From NCBI GenBank assembly GCA_028282885.1, contig JANQGX010000074.1:1-64000 (forward strand): 64,000 nt of DNA, read 5' to 3'. Shown piece by piece: positions 45,773 through 54,542 of this stretch. This DNA comes from SAR324 cluster bacterium. Lineage in GTDB: Bacteria; SAR324; XYD2-FULL-50-16. Each line of letters opens with the position of its first letter. The first letter of the stretch is position 1. The notes below the pieces were generated by a model. It worked only from the letters and a program-made list of their open reading frames with translations. It was not told the DNA's origin and did not search any database. The position numbers and the translations under genes are program-made.

Positions 45773-46555
45773 ATGAAAAAGGAATTCAATCCGGTTTCCA
45801 GGAAAATTTTATTGAAACTGCTTTTTCTGACGGTATTAGGAGTTGGATTTCATTTCTCCTTATCTGCCCAGACCGTTCCTATCCCCAGTTTCAATGTTCA
45901 GGTGGGTCAATCCTCCGACCCTCAGCAGGTGGCTTCGACACTGCAGGTAATTGTACTGTTGACGGTTTTGACCCTGGCGCCTGCCCTGATCGTCATGACC
46001 ACCTCCTTTACCCGGATTATCATTGTTCTTTCATTCTTAAGAAACGCGCTGGGAACCCAACAATCGCCACCTAACCAGGTTTTGGTAGGGTTTGCCCTCT
46101 TTCTGACATTTTTTATTATGGCGCCGCTCTGGTCGAATGTTTATGACCAAGCTCTAAAGCCATATTTCGATAATAAAATGAGTCAGGAAGAGATGATCAG
46201 CAGGACAACAGCACCTGTAAAACAATGGATGCAGCGTTTCACACGTGAAAAGGATCTGGCGCTGTTCGTCCGGGTTGCAAAGATCGATCGACCCAAGAAT
46301 ATTGATGAGGTTCCTATTTGGGTAGTGATGCCGGCTTTCGTCATCAGCGAACTGAAAACCGCCTTTCAGATGGGATTTATTATTTATATCCCTTTTCTGG
46401 TAATCGATATGGTGGTTTCGGCTGTGCTAATGTCCATGGGTATGATGATGCTACCGCCTATAATGATCTCACTACCGTTCAAGATTATGCTTTTCGTACT
46501 GGTGGATGGTTGGTACCTGATCACCGAATCGCTTGTCAAAAGCTTCACCGGGTAA
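45773..46555 (+). CDS. fliP: flagellar export gate protein FliP
   Basis: FliP forms, with FliQ and FliR, the channel of the flagellar type III export apparatus. A signal-like N-terminus (LLKLLFLTVLGVGFHFSLSAQ) is followed by LVLLTVLTLAPALIVMTTSFTRIIIVLSFLRNALGTQQSPPNQVLVGFALFLTFF and the C-terminal FQMGFIIYIPFLVIDMVVSAVLMSMGMMMLPP, both near-universal in the family. I chose ATG 45773, because the upstream in-frame GTG 45719 adds only unconserved residues. fliQ begins 22 bp later behind GGGAG. Its partners fliO and fliN are encoded 36 kb away, and fliR is not in the window. Confidence 0.97.
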   Translation: MKKEFNPVSRKILLKLLFLTVLGVGFHFSLSAQTVPIPSFNVQVGQSSDPQQVASTLQVIVLLTVLTLAPALIVMTTSFTRIIIVLSFLRNALGTQQSPPNQVLVGFALFLTFFIMAPLWSNVYDQALKPYFDNKMSQEEMISRTTAPVKQWMQRFTREKDLALFVRVAKIDRPKNIDEVPIWVVMPAFVISELKTAFQMGFIIYIPFLVIDMVVSAVLMSMGMMMLPPIMISLPFKIMLFVLVDGWYLITESLVKSFTG

Positions 46556-46577
46556 ACGGATCAAAGGGAGATAAAAG

Positions 46578-46853
46578 ATGACCCCCGAATTTGTCGTTTC
46601 ATTTGCTACCGAAGCCATAACGATTGCAACGAAACTGGCTGCGCCTCTGTTGATCACAGCTTTGGTGCTGGGACTTGTTGTCTCCATATTCCAGGCTGTT
46701 ACCCAGATTCAGGAGATGACCCTGGCGATAATCCCCAAAATGGTGGGAGTGGTGGTTTTGCTGATTCTATTCTTGCCGTGGTTTGTCAGTACGGCGGCCG
46801 AGTTCATGGCCAAAACCTTCAGCAGTATTCCTTTTTACATCGGTCTGGGTTGA
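46578..46853 (+). CDS. fliQ: flagellar export gate protein FliQ
   Basis: FliQ is a two-helix membrane subunit of the export gate. At 91 aa the whole protein is two long hydrophobic hairpins: FATEAITIATKLAAPLLITALVLGLVVSIFQAVTQIQEMTLAIIPKMVGVV, with the conserved QAxTQIxExTLxxIPK motif, then LLILFLPWFVSTAAEF. GGGAG is placed 8 nt before the ATG. It is co-transcribed with fliP. FliR would normally follow, but the next gene is a convergent pseudopilin gene whose stop lies only 6 nt away. Confidence 0.96.
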   Translation: MTPEFVVSFATEAITIATKLAAPLLITALVLGLVVSIFQAVTQIQEMTLAIIPKMVGVVVLLILFLPWFVSTAAEFMAKTFSSIPFYIGLG

Positions 46854-46859
46854 CCGCTT

Positions 46860-47342
46860 TCATGGTTCGATCCGGCAAAACAGAATTTCCTTTTCGGCTC
46901 CGCTGAAGACGGTCCGTAAAAGCAGTCTGTGGCAGGGCGGATCAGAATCTTCTCTTTTCCAGGAAAACCTGTCGATTCCCTCAATTAGAGCTTGGAAAGC
47001 GCCTTTTCCGCTTTTTCTCTCAATTCTCGATTTGGTTTGATTCCAACGATATTGAATGCTTTCCCCTGAGTCGTCGTAATCTCCGTCCAGGTTGAGGTCC
47101 ACCCTGAAGAGCAACTGATCCAGCAAACCATCTTCGGATTCGTTTGTAACTTCAGCCTGTTGGTAATCTTCGTCCAATTTTAAGAGAAATATCATCATTT
47201 GCTCCCGGAAAGCGGCAGAATCGATGAATCCAGTCATTGAACGTTTAATACTGCCGAAATTGCTGCTAATTATCCCCCCTGCCAATCCAAGAATGAAAAT
47301 GGAAATCATGACTTCAATCAGTGAAAATCCCTTTCTAGTCAT
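46860..47342 (-). CDS. type II secretion pseudopilin (GspJ-like)
   Basis: A 160-aa protein with a class III prepilin signal. RKG is cut before FSLIEVMISIFILGLAGGII, with the key Glu at position +5 of the mature protein. The globular part has an Asp-rich loop (LNLDGDYDDSGE) that could bind calcium, as in GspJ or GspG. Two C-terminal cysteines (CHRLLL and LFCRI) may form a disulfide. It is the third gene of three overlapping pseudopilin genes on this strand, its start overlapping the middle gene by 8 nt. Assignment to GspJ rather than GspI rests on order and size only. Confidence 0.78.
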   Translation of the reverse strand: MTRKGFSLIEVMISIFILGLAGGIISSNFGSIKRSMTGFIDSAAFREQMMIFLLKLDEDYQQAEVTNESEDGLLDQLLFRVDLNLDGDYDDSGESIQYRWNQTKSRIERKSGKGAFQALIEGIDRFSWKREDSDPPCHRLLLRTVFSGAEKEILFCRIEP

Positions 47343-47733
47343 AGCTGGTTTTGTAAATTCTCCAGTTCAAAACTTTCCCCTGCCTGGTCCTGGCTGAAAA
47401 CTTGGCGACTTTCCCATTGGGCTGATCGCTGGTTTTCCAGTCGACCTGCCAATCCTTTAGATCCCGAGGCGTTTTTATCCGGTTCAATGGCGGGGTATCA
47501 GTTCGTATTGCTTCCGGATGAGTATCTTCGGGAAGGCCTTTCACAGCCTGGTCAACCTCTTCCATGAAATTGATCCAGGGTTCAATATGATGCACGATAA
47601 ATGGATAATCCAGTCCTTGTCTGATCAGGTCGCTGCTTAGACCGAGTATAACAGAAAAAAGAATAAGACTGATCATAACTTCAATCAGGGTGATTCCCCT
47701 CTTAATAGACCTCACTGGTTCGTATCCTGCCAT
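47335..47733 (-). CDS. type II secretion pseudopilin (GspI-like)
   Basis: A 132-aa minor pseudopilin. After a 12-residue basic leader (VRSIKRG) the mature helix is ITLIEVMISLILFSVILGLSSDLI with Glu at +5. The globular domain is small, with HIEPWINFMEEVDQAVKGL and WKTSDQPNGKVAKF. It overlaps the upstream gene by 32 nt and the downstream gene by 8 nt, so all three pseudopilins are translationally coupled. Size and the middle position suggest GspI, but function in secretion versus pilus or DNA uptake cannot be settled from sequence. Confidence 0.75.
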   Translation of the reverse strand: MAGYEPVRSIKRGITLIEVMISLILFSVILGLSSDLIRQGLDYPFIVHHIEPWINFMEEVDQAVKGLPEDTHPEAIRTDTPPLNRIKTPRDLKDWQVDWKTSDQPNGKVAKFSARTRQGKVLNWRIYKTSYD

Positions 47734-48163
47734 TGATATTGATGATCAGATTTTGATTTAAGTTTCCGTATTTAAGTGTGACGGTTTTTGGCGAAGTAAA
47801 CCCGGATCCGGAAAAGTAAATACTGCTTCCTGCAGAATGCACAATTGAAGAGTCTAATGCCTTCAATCGCCACTCACCCCAACCGCTTCCCTTTCTTTTA
47901 CGGTACCTGAGTGAAGAAGAGTCCAGTTTCAGTTGGATCGTGGCGTTCTCAATGATTGCTGACATTCTCAGAAACTGTAGTGTGTTTTCCAAATCAGTTA
48001 CCGCATTGCTTAACACCTGTTTGTACCATAACGGCTTCAAGGAGACATACCCAATTGAGGAAACGACGGAAAGAACACAAAGAGCGGCAAGTAACTCAAA
48101 CAGGGTTATACCTCTGTGAACCCCATGAGTATGAAGGAATCTGTTCATAGGAAGCTTCGCCAT
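47702..48163 (-). CDS. type II secretion pseudopilin (GspH-like)
   Basis: A 153-aa pseudopilin. The leader ends HRG before ITLFELLAALCVLSVVSSIGYVSL, with Glu at +5. The globular part has LENTLQFLRMSAIIENATIQLKL, typical of GspH/FimT-like proteins. VTLKYGNLNQNLIININGRIRTSEVY, close to the GspH C-terminal pattern for a nucleation pseudopilin, follows. It is the first gene of the three-gene unit, which has no GspG or GspK. The upstream 290 bp between it and the lytic transglycosylase gene would hold the promoter. Confidence 0.78.
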   Translation of the reverse strand: MAKLPMNRFLHTHGVHRGITLFELLAALCVLSVVSSIGYVSLKPLWYKQVLSNAVTDLENTLQFLRMSAIIENATIQLKLDSSSLRYRKRKGSGWGEWRLKALDSSIVHSAGSSIYFSGSGFTSPKTVTLKYGNLNQNLIININGRIRTSEVY

Positions 48164-48455
48164 CTTGCTGATTGAAAGTTTGGAAATCTCCCGGTCGATT
48201 ATCAGCTAGCCAGGCTAAACAATTTCCTTTGGATAGCATTGTATCTTGTATAAAACAAGTTGGAAAAGTTTTGCCAAAAGAGAAATCGATAGTAAATTGC
48301 TGAAGCAAATGAGGTTAAATCGAGGTTTGTTGTGCTATTACGCTGAATCGGAGTCTAATAATCGTGATCTTGAATGCGGGTCAAGATTGAAACCGCTTTT
48401 GGCAGGTCAAAACAAGAAACTGGACGGCAATAACCGCTCGACCTCCCAAAGCGCT

Positions 48456-50231
48456 CTATTTTGATTCGGAAGGTAGGGTGATGGGCAATTTCATCACAAT
48501 ACGGGTTCCGATCTTCAGATAACGTTTTTTCAGCTCCCGACGATTCCATTCGCGAATTTTTCGCAATGGCACATCATATTTCTGGGAAATCTGCCAGAGG
48601 GTTTCGCCTTTTTTAACAATATGGATATGGGTTACACCCGGCAATTTGTCCAGGTCGTCAATAGCCAGTTTGGTATTGGAGGGGAGTCTTGGCGGCTTCC
48701 AGTCGGAAGGGATGGGCAGCATCAACTTTTGCCCTATGCGCAACAGGTTTTTCCTGCGAAGGTGGTTGTAAGCAAGTATTTCAGAAATAGGAATGCGATA
48801 TTTGCGTGAAATAGACCAAAGGGTTTCACCCTGGCGGACTTTATGGATTTTCCACTCCTGATGCCTGTTTTCCTTAAGCTTCTTCAGCTCGGTTTCATGG
48901 TCCCGGGTGATCTCGATATGGGCCGGTAAAACAATATCGAAACTGCTCATGGTGGGAGGAGTCAGGCCTCGATACCTGAGCCTGGGATTCATGGCAACCA
49001 ATGTTTTGGTTTCTATATTGAACATAGCTGAAATCTGTTTCAAGGTCAGCCCACCCCCGACATCAATTGCCTTTTTCTCAAGTTCTATATGCGGTGCTCC
49101 AAGGGGAGCGAAACCATACTTTTCAAGATTGCTGAAAATGATGGACACAGCGTAAAAGGCAGGCACATAGCCCCTGGTTTCTCTCGGCAGTCTTAGTGAC
49201 CAGAAATCGGTAGAACGACCGGCAGCTTTAGCTTTGCGGATTGCTCGGCGAACCGTTCCCGATCCGCTGTTATAAGCGGCCAGGGCTAATTCCCAATTAC
49301 CGTCAAACTGCTTGTGTAGTTTTTTTAAATACTTTGCAGCAGCTTCGGTTGATAGTTCGGGATCGTAGCGATCATCATGCCACCAGCTCCGCATCAATCC
49401 ATAATGCTTTCCGGTATAGGACATGAACTGCCAAAGACCCACTGCGTTAGCGGTAGATCTGGCTTTGGGATTAAGATTGGACTCTACTACAGCGAGATAT
49501 ATCAGGTTAGCCGGCAGTTCATGCTTCTTCAAAATTCTGTCGATCATGCTCTGATAAGTGGGCATCCTTTCCAATGCTTTTTGAAATACGCCTCTTTTCT
49601 TTTGGGTATAGAGCCGGATAAAGGCCTGTATCCTTTTATTCGTGTAGACAGGAATATCCGGAACTAACGACGGTTTGTGGTCAACGCTTTCGGTTTCAAT
49701 TCCGAAAATCCATTCCGGGGTGTCTTCAATATCGTCCGTATCGTCAGCCAATGCGTTCAGAATTAATTCAATCTTTCCGTTGTCAATCCGAAACCTCAGC
49801 AGTTCGGCCGGATCTTCGGAGTATTCATAGTCATCTTCGCTTGCGACTTCCGACAGGGGGATGATTTCATCATCGTTTCCTTTCAAATCGGCTTCATCAA
49901 GTTCTTCCGTTTTATCTGCAGCCGGTTGGCTAAATTCTCCCAATATCTCATTGTCTTTTTCTGTCAGGGGATTCAGGCTGGCAATAACGGACCATTTTTC
50001 AGATTTATCAGTAGTATTGGGACCAAGATTTTGTGGATTAACAACGATTTCAGCCTGATGGATATCCCAGGATACTATTTTTTCCACGGATTCATGCAAA
50101 GGAAACAATTCTTCGGAAGCTCCCTTTTCGATTGCAGGTGTTATTTTGTCGGTAGATTGATTCGCCAGTAAAAGTTGGGGAACACATCCCAGAATCGTAA
50201 TAAAAACCAGAAAAACGGATTTTCTACTCAT
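48456..50231 (-). CDS. MltD-like lytic transglycosylase with LysM repeats
   Basis: It cleaves peptidoglycan glycan strands. A signal peptide (KSVFLVFITILGCVPQLLLA) is followed by a long acidic, low-complexity region (about residues 40-180) and an SLT domain. In the SLT domain YLAVVESNLNPKARSTANAVGLWQFM holds the catalytic Glu, with the later LALAAYNSGSGTVRRAI. Three LysM-like repeats finish the protein: one at GGLTLKQISAMFNIETKTLVAMNP and two clear ones at VRQGETLWSISRKYRIPISEILAYN and VKKGETLWQISQKYDVPLRKIREWN. I chose ATG 50231, because the longer ATG 50303 puts 24 residues before the signal peptide. At about 591 aa it is longer than E. coli MltD, owing to the acidic region. Confidence 0.93.
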   Translation of the reverse strand: MSRKSVFLVFITILGCVPQLLLANQSTDKITPAIEKGASEELFPLHESVEKIVSWDIHQAEIVVNPQNLGPNTTDKSEKWSVIASLNPLTEKDNEILGEFSQPAADKTEELDEADLKGNDDEIIPLSEVASEDDYEYSEDPAELLRFRIDNGKIELILNALADDTDDIEDTPEWIFGIETESVDHKPSLVPDIPVYTNKRIQAFIRLYTQKKRGVFQKALERMPTYQSMIDRILKKHELPANLIYLAVVESNLNPKARSTANAVGLWQFMSYTGKHYGLMRSWWHDDRYDPELSTEAAAKYLKKLHKQFDGNWELALAAYNSGSGTVRRAIRKAKAAGRSTDFWSLRLPRETRGYVPAFYAVSIIFSNLEKYGFAPLGAPHIELEKKAIDVGGGLTLKQISAMFNIETKTLVAMNPRLRYRGLTPPTMSSFDIVLPAHIEITRDHETELKKLKENRHQEWKIHKVRQGETLWSISRKYRIPISEILAYNHLRRKNLLRIGQKLMLPIPSDWKPPRLPSNTKLAIDDLDKLPGVTHIHIVKKGETLWQISQKYDVPLRKIREWNRRELKKRYLKIGTRIVMKLPITLPSESK

Positions 50232-50391
50232 TGCGGTTGCCAATTTGGTTTCAAAATCGCTGTCTTTGAGCGCCGGTAGGGTTTTTAAAAATTTCCCTAA
50301 CATCTGGATTTGTTGTGCGGTGGCTTATTAAACCACTTCCTGTCAGCGCGATATTCCTTTGAAAAAAAAGGTTTTTGAACAGCATCCTCAG

Positions 50392-50443
50392 AAAAAAAAC
50401 AAAAAGCCCGAATCCAAACCATGCGTGCTGGTGAATTCAGGCT
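50392..50443 (-). terminator. intrinsic terminator, minus strand
   Basis: AGCCCGAAT (50405-50413) pairs with ATTCAGGCT (50435-50443) with one mismatch, and ACCA/TGGT inside the loop can extend the stem. On the minus strand the hairpin is followed directly by T4-G-T8 (complement of 50392-50404). It cannot serve the MltD-like gene, which begins to its left, so it should end a leftward transcript started near 50.5-50.6 kb. Confidence 0.7.
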
Positions 50444-50500
50444 CTAAATTTTGCTTCGAATTGAACATGTCTTTTTAATTCCTGTTCATTTCGATTTCCG

Positions 50501-50525
50501 GTCAGTCTAACAGAATTAGACTGAC
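50501..50525. repeat. perfect 10-bp inverted repeat
   Basis: GTCAGTCTAA (50501-50510) and TTAGACTGAC (50516-50525) form a perfect stem over a 5-nt loop. It is 58 bp to the right of the minus-strand terminator. Together with a GAACA/TGTTC pair near 50463-50488 it may be part of a folded RNA, or it may be a protein operator. Confidence 0.45.
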
Positions 50526-50758
50526 ATGCAATAAAAAAACCAGGAGGCTTGTCATAATTTATTGATTTGTAATAATTTTATCTTAGGAAGGACCGACTGA
50601 TTTTGGAATGGAGATAATAGTTTTACATCAACGATAGTAGCATGTGTAGGGGTGGTGAAGTCTCTACTGACAGTAAAACAGAGGAATTGGCCTCAATCCG
50701 GACCACAAATCGCTCAACCAGTATTCTTGCCCCATTCTCTATCTGTTAAGCTAAGAAT

Positions 50759-51649
50759 ATGGATCAACCGTTGATTTCAGTCATTATTCCCACTTTTAAC
50801 AGGGCATCATCAACCATAGCTGCTGTTTTATCGGTTTTAAACCAATCTTACTCGAATATTGAACTGACCGTAGTTGATGATGGTTCGACTGACGGCACTG
50901 TCGAAAAACTGGAATCCATTGAAGATAAAAGGTTTTGTTTTCTCCAAATTCCAAATGCCGGGGTTAGCCGCGCCCGGAATCTCGGGGTTGAAAAATCCAG
51001 GGCGGATCTGATCGCCTTTCTCGATTCTGATGATGAATGGCACAGGGATAAGCTGGCGAAACAAATAGACTATCACAACAAATATCCGGAGATCAGCATA
51101 TCCCAAACGCAAGAGATCTGGATCAGAAACGGGAGGCGGGTGAATCCCAGGAACAAACATCTAAAACCCCAAGGGTATATTTTCCCCCAAAGCCTGGAAT
51201 TGTGCACCATTACCCCTTCGTCAGTGTTGATGTCCCGGCAGTTGTTTCTATCTGAAAACGGATTTGATGAGAGAATGCCTGCTTGCGAGGATTATGATCT
51301 CTGGCTGAGAATAACTGCCAGACACCAGATAGGTTTAGTAGATGAGTATTTAATGACGAGACATGGTGGTCATGAGGATCAACTCTCCACTAAATACGCC
51401 GCAATGGACCGATTCAGGATATACAGCCTGGGTAAGGTCCTGCTAACCGGTTATTTGAACGAGCTTCAGAAAAAGCAGGTTAAAGAGGTAATGGAACGAA
51501 AACTGGAAATTCTGATCGCAGGTGCAAAAAAAAGAAATCGTGAAACCGATGGGCTCGCAACGCTTATGTATAAAGTTCTGAAAAAAAATGTGAGCCTGAA
51601 CGCCTTTCAACACCAGGCTGAAAGGCTTCTCCTTGGAAAGGATCCCTGA
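50759..51649 (+). CDS. family 2 glycosyltransferase
   Basis: A 296-aa GT-A glycosyltransferase. The nucleotide-sugar fold starts SVIIPTFNRASSTIAAVLSVLNQSYSNIELTVVDDGSTDGT. The DxD-like motif is FLDSDDEWH near residue 90, and the ED motif CEDYDLWLRI (about 180-190) supplies the general base region. The C-terminus is basic and helical with no membrane segment. GT2 enzymes with this layout usually act in O-antigen, capsule or exopolysaccharide synthesis. It ends 18 bp from the convergent DUF368 gene. The sugar added is unknown. Confidence 0.92.
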   Translation: MDQPLISVIIPTFNRASSTIAAVLSVLNQSYSNIELTVVDDGSTDGTVEKLESIEDKRFCFLQIPNAGVSRARNLGVEKSRADLIAFLDSDDEWHRDKLAKQIDYHNKYPEISISQTQEIWIRNGRRVNPRNKHLKPQGYIFPQSLELCTITPSSVLMSRQLFLSENGFDERMPACEDYDLWLRITARHQIGLVDEYLMTRHGGHEDQLSTKYAAMDRFRIYSLGKVLLTGYLNELQKKQVKEVMERKLEILIAGAKKRNRETDGLATLMYKVLKKNVSLNAFQHQAERLLLGKDP

Positions 51650-51667
51650 AAACCCGGAGATGGAATC

Positions 51668-52645
51668 CTATTTCTTGACCGCTGTTTTTTCCAGCACAAT
51701 CACCAAAATAAAGCCAATAACTGCCAATGCAATTGCCAGCGCAAGTTCGTTATTAAAGCTTGCGGGGAGAATGTTTGCCTCGCTGATAATGTACTCTTTC
51801 CCCCTTATTACGCGCGTTTCCAAAACTTCTTTCCAGGGCCAGACCTTTCTCAACGAACCGCACATGATGCCGGTCAGGAAGGCCATGGTGGCATTCTCGT
51901 AGCGTCGTAACATAAAAGAAAGCAACCGGGAAAAGGCTATAAGGCCAAGAACACATCCAATCATGAAATGTGACAGGACAATGAAATTCGCTGTATAAAA
52001 GGGATTTTTCAGGGCTGCCGTAATATATTCGTATTTGCCCAGGATCAGCAGCAAAAACGCTCCGCTCAGTCCGGGCAGAATCATGGTGCAAATTGCGACT
52101 GCACCGGTGAGAAGAATAAACCACCAACTTTCAGGTGTTGAAACCGGGATCAGTCCGACGAAGATAAACGCAAAAGCTGTCCCCAGTAGAAAGGCGATTC
52201 CTCCGGACCCAAGCCATTTCTGCGTCCGTATCCCCATGATGACAATGGACGCAATAATCAACCCGAAAAAAAAAGCCCAGGTTAAAACAGCATAATTCCT
52301 GAAGACATAATTCATCAGATAGGCCAAAGAGAATATGGCCACGGCAGCACCACCGAAAAGGATAGACAGAAATTTCAAATGAACTGTGTTGAGAGCCTTT
52401 CTAAGCTCAAATTGCTTAAGGAAACGAATGGTAGTCATGTCGACTGACCGAATAGCAAACAGTAGTTCCTGGTAGATGCCCGTGATAAGCGCAATGGTTC
52501 CTCCCGATACACCGGGAATAATATTGGCCGCCCCCATGAACAAGCCCTTTATAAACAACATCAGGCTTTCTCTCAGGGTTGTGGGGCCTTTGGTGGAGAG
52601 AATGGCCTCCTTCCAGCTCAGGTTGTTAGTTTCTTTGGATTGCAT
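51668..52645 (-). CDS. DUF368 membrane protein, predicted undecaprenyl-phosphate translocase
   Basis: DUF368 proteins (also called PopT) return undecaprenyl phosphate across the inner membrane so that it can be reused for wall and glycan synthesis. The signature GAANIIPGVSGGTIALITGIYQELLFAI is at residues 37-65, and the internal repeat is TMILPGLSGAFLLLILGKYEYI. About eight to nine membrane segments cover the rest. The length of 325 aa is usual. It fits the envelope-glycan theme set by MurJ, the Wzy_C protein and the glycosyltransferases. It is monocistronic by position, convergent with the GT2 gene and divergent from gatB. Confidence 0.9.
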   Translation of the reverse strand: MQSKETNNLSWKEAILSTKGPTTLRESLMLFIKGLFMGAANIIPGVSGGTIALITGIYQELLFAIRSVDMTTIRFLKQFELRKALNTVHLKFLSILFGGAAVAIFSLAYLMNYVFRNYAVLTWAFFFGLIIASIVIMGIRTQKWLGSGGIAFLLGTAFAFIFVGLIPVSTPESWWFILLTGAVAICTMILPGLSGAFLLLILGKYEYITAALKNPFYTANFIVLSHFMIGCVLGLIAFSRLLSFMLRRYENATMAFLTGIMCGSLRKVWPWKEVLETRVIRGKEYIISEANILPASFNNELALAIALAVIGFILVIVLEKTAVKK

Positions 52646-52894
52646 TTTTATAAAAATGATTTGGTTAAAAGCTGATTACAAAACTCGATGAAATGATATT
52701 AACGCATGGAATTTGGAAACTGACAATGGACAATAAAGGCAATACGGTTTCATGCTTTTGTCGCAGCCTGAATCCCGGTCTCAGCCCTTATCTCGCGGGC
52801 GTGGTTTCTTGACCCCAGTCTGGATTAATGTCACCATGAAAGTCAATCCGAGGATTGTCGGATAACTGATAAGGACCCGTCTCAAGTTGAATCT

Positions 52895-54328
52895 ATGGAT
52901 TTTGAAACTGTCATCGGGCTGGAAGTTCACGCCCAGTTAGCTACTGATACGAAACTGTTTTGCAAATGCCCCATCGAATTCGGACAGGAACCCAATTTGA
53001 ATACCTGCCCCGTTTGCCTGGGGCTGCCGGGTGCTCTACCCACAATCAACCGTGTGGCGGTGCGTTATGCCGTGATGCTGGGTCTTGCCACCAATTGTTC
53101 TATCAGGATCGACTCGCAATTTGCGCGTAAAAACTATTTCTACCCGGATCTGCCCAAGGCTTACCAGACATCCCAGTTTGATCGTCCAATCTGTGAAAAT
53201 GGTTGGATAGAGATCAATGTGGAAGGTGAGACCAAGAAGATCGGAATTACCCGTATCCATATGGAGGAAGACGCCGGCAAACTGGTACATGAAGGTGATG
53301 ATCCGTCCGCCAGCTATGTGGATCTCAATCGCGCTGGAACTCCACTGGTTGAGATTGTATCAGAGCCTGATATCAGGAGTGCTGCTGAAGCCAAGGCTTA
53401 TATGGAAAAAATCCATTCCATTGTTATTTACCTGGGTATCTGTAACGGAAATATGGAGAAAGGGAATCTGCGATGTGACGCAAATGTCTCAATCCGACCC
53501 CATGGGCAGGACGTTTTTGGTATCAGGACGGAAACAAAAAACCTGAATTCTTTCAGAAATGTGCAAGCTGCAATTGAGTATGAAATTGAGCGTCAAACGG
53601 AAATGGTTCTGGATGGAGAAGAGGTGATCCAGCAGACCCGCCTTTGGGATGCCGACAAAAAAACCTCACGTGCCATGCGCAGCAAGGAGGATTCCGATGA
53701 TTACAGGTACTTCCCCTGCCCGGATCTTCCGGTGGTATTGGTGGAAACAGGTCTGGTGGAACAGTTGAAGTCAGAGCTTCCGGAACTTCCTGATGAAAAA
53801 AGAGTGCGTTTTCAGCAGGAGTATCAGCTTGGTGAAAAAGAATCTGAAATTCTGGCTGCAAACCGGCATCAGGCAGAGTTTTTTCAAGAAGTCGTTGCCA
53901 AAGGGATTGACCCCAAACCTGTTTCAAATTGGATGCTGGGTGACTTTGCCAGACTTCTTAATGAGAATAAGATTGAAATCCGGGACAGCAAAATTACCCC
54001 TGATTTATTGATGGGGCTGATTAAATTGATCGAAGACGGTACCATTAGCGGTAAAATTGCAAAAACCGTGTTTGATGAGATGTTTCATTCCGGACAACCG
54101 GCAGGAGAAATTGTTGAAGAGAAAGGACTGAAACAGGTTTCCGATGAAGGTGAGATCATTGGCATCTGCAAACAGGTTCTGGAGGCGAATCCATCCCAGG
54201 TAGAGGAGTTCAGGCAGGGCAAGCACAAAATTCTCGGCTTTTTTGTCGGTCAGATTATGAAACAGACAAAAGGCAAAGCAAATCCGCAATTGGTCAATAC
54301 CACTCTCAAAAAACTGTTGGAAACCTGA
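52895..54328 (+). CDS. gatB: Asp/Glu-tRNA amidotransferase subunit B
   Basis: GatB is the kinase-amidotransferase subunit of GatCAB, which converts misacylated Glu-tRNA-Gln and Asp-tRNA-Asn to the correct products. The sequence opens FETVIGLEVHAQLATDTKLFCKC, has the zinc-type CPVCLGLPGALP, the conserved RKNYFYPDLPKAYQTSQ and EDAGKLVHEG, the DLNRAGTPLVEIVSEPD block, and a YqeY-like tail (about residues 330-477). The length of 477 aa is standard. gatA and gatC are not adjacent. With an AspRS that looks non-discriminating, GatCAB probably also makes Asn-tRNA-Asn here. A strong hairpin follows the stop codon. Confidence 0.97.
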   Translation: MDFETVIGLEVHAQLATDTKLFCKCPIEFGQEPNLNTCPVCLGLPGALPTINRVAVRYAVMLGLATNCSIRIDSQFARKNYFYPDLPKAYQTSQFDRPICENGWIEINVEGETKKIGITRIHMEEDAGKLVHEGDDPSASYVDLNRAGTPLVEIVSEPDIRSAAEAKAYMEKIHSIVIYLGICNGNMEKGNLRCDANVSIRPHGQDVFGIRTETKNLNSFRNVQAAIEYEIERQTEMVLDGEEVIQQTRLWDADKKTSRAMRSKEDSDDYRYFPCPDLPVVLVETGLVEQLKSELPELPDEKRVRFQQEYQLGEKESEILAANRHQAEFFQEVVAKGIDPKPVSNWMLGDFARLLNENKIEIRDSKITPDLLMGLIKLIEDGTISGKIAKTVFDEMFHSGQPAGEIVEEKGLKQVSDEGEIIGICKQVLEANPSQVEEFRQGKHKILGFFVGQIMKQTKGKANPQLVNTTLKKLLET

Positions 54329-54339
54329 TACATCTCACA

Positions 54340-54359
54340 AGCTGCGATGAATCGCAGCT
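54340..54359 (+). terminator. hairpin terminator after gatB
   Basis: AGCTGCGA (54340-54347) and TCGCAGCT (54352-54359) form a perfect 8-bp stem over TGAA, 12 nt after the gatB stop. The tail is pyrimidine-rich (CTTCTCTCC) rather than a pure T-run. Confidence 0.6.
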
Positions 54360-54427
54360 CTTCTCTCCTATCCGATCACACGCATACCCGGTGAGGGTGG
54401 TTATTCAATTTCATCTCTTATTTTGAC

Positions 54428-54454
54428 TCAAGTTTTTTTTGGAGAATCCGATAA
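54428..54454 (+). promoter_or_regulatory. sigma-28 (FliA) promoter, copy 1
   Basis: TCAAGTTT (54428-54435), an exact 11-bp spacer and TCCGATAA (54447-54454) match the sigma-28 consensus TAAAGTTT-N11-GCCGATAA in 14 of 16 positions. It would drive the small secreted protein gene starting at 54628. Confidence 0.75.
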
Positions 54455-54515
54455 GGGAATGTAAGGATACAAGAATAATATTCCGCTTAATCGGATGCCA
54501 AAGGGAATCTGGTAT

Positions 54516-54542
54516 TCAAGCTTTTTGTTGAGTTTCCGATAA
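54516..54542 (+). promoter_or_regulatory. sigma-28 (FliA) promoter, copy 2
   Basis: TCAAGCTT (54516-54523), an exact 11-bp spacer and TCCGATAA (54535-54542) match the sigma-28 consensus in 13 of 16 positions. It lies 88 bp downstream of copy 1 in the same orientation, about 80 bp before the gene. Confidence 0.75.

Larger units (their letters stand above)
50304..50758. other. long intergenic region between MltD-like and GT2 genes
   Basis: About 455 bp without a recognised gene. Its left half holds a minus-strand terminator (50392-50443) and a perfect 10-bp inverted repeat (50501-50525). Its right half must contain the promoter of the GT2 gene, though none stands out. The terminator orientation implies something is transcribed leftward from inside this region. 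Confidence 0.5.

Noticed and set aside
50393..50467. 24-26 codon minus-strand frame running into the terminator at 50.4 kb
   Set aside because: AGGA is about 12 nt before the ATG, too far, and the frame reads through the terminator T-run; considered chance.
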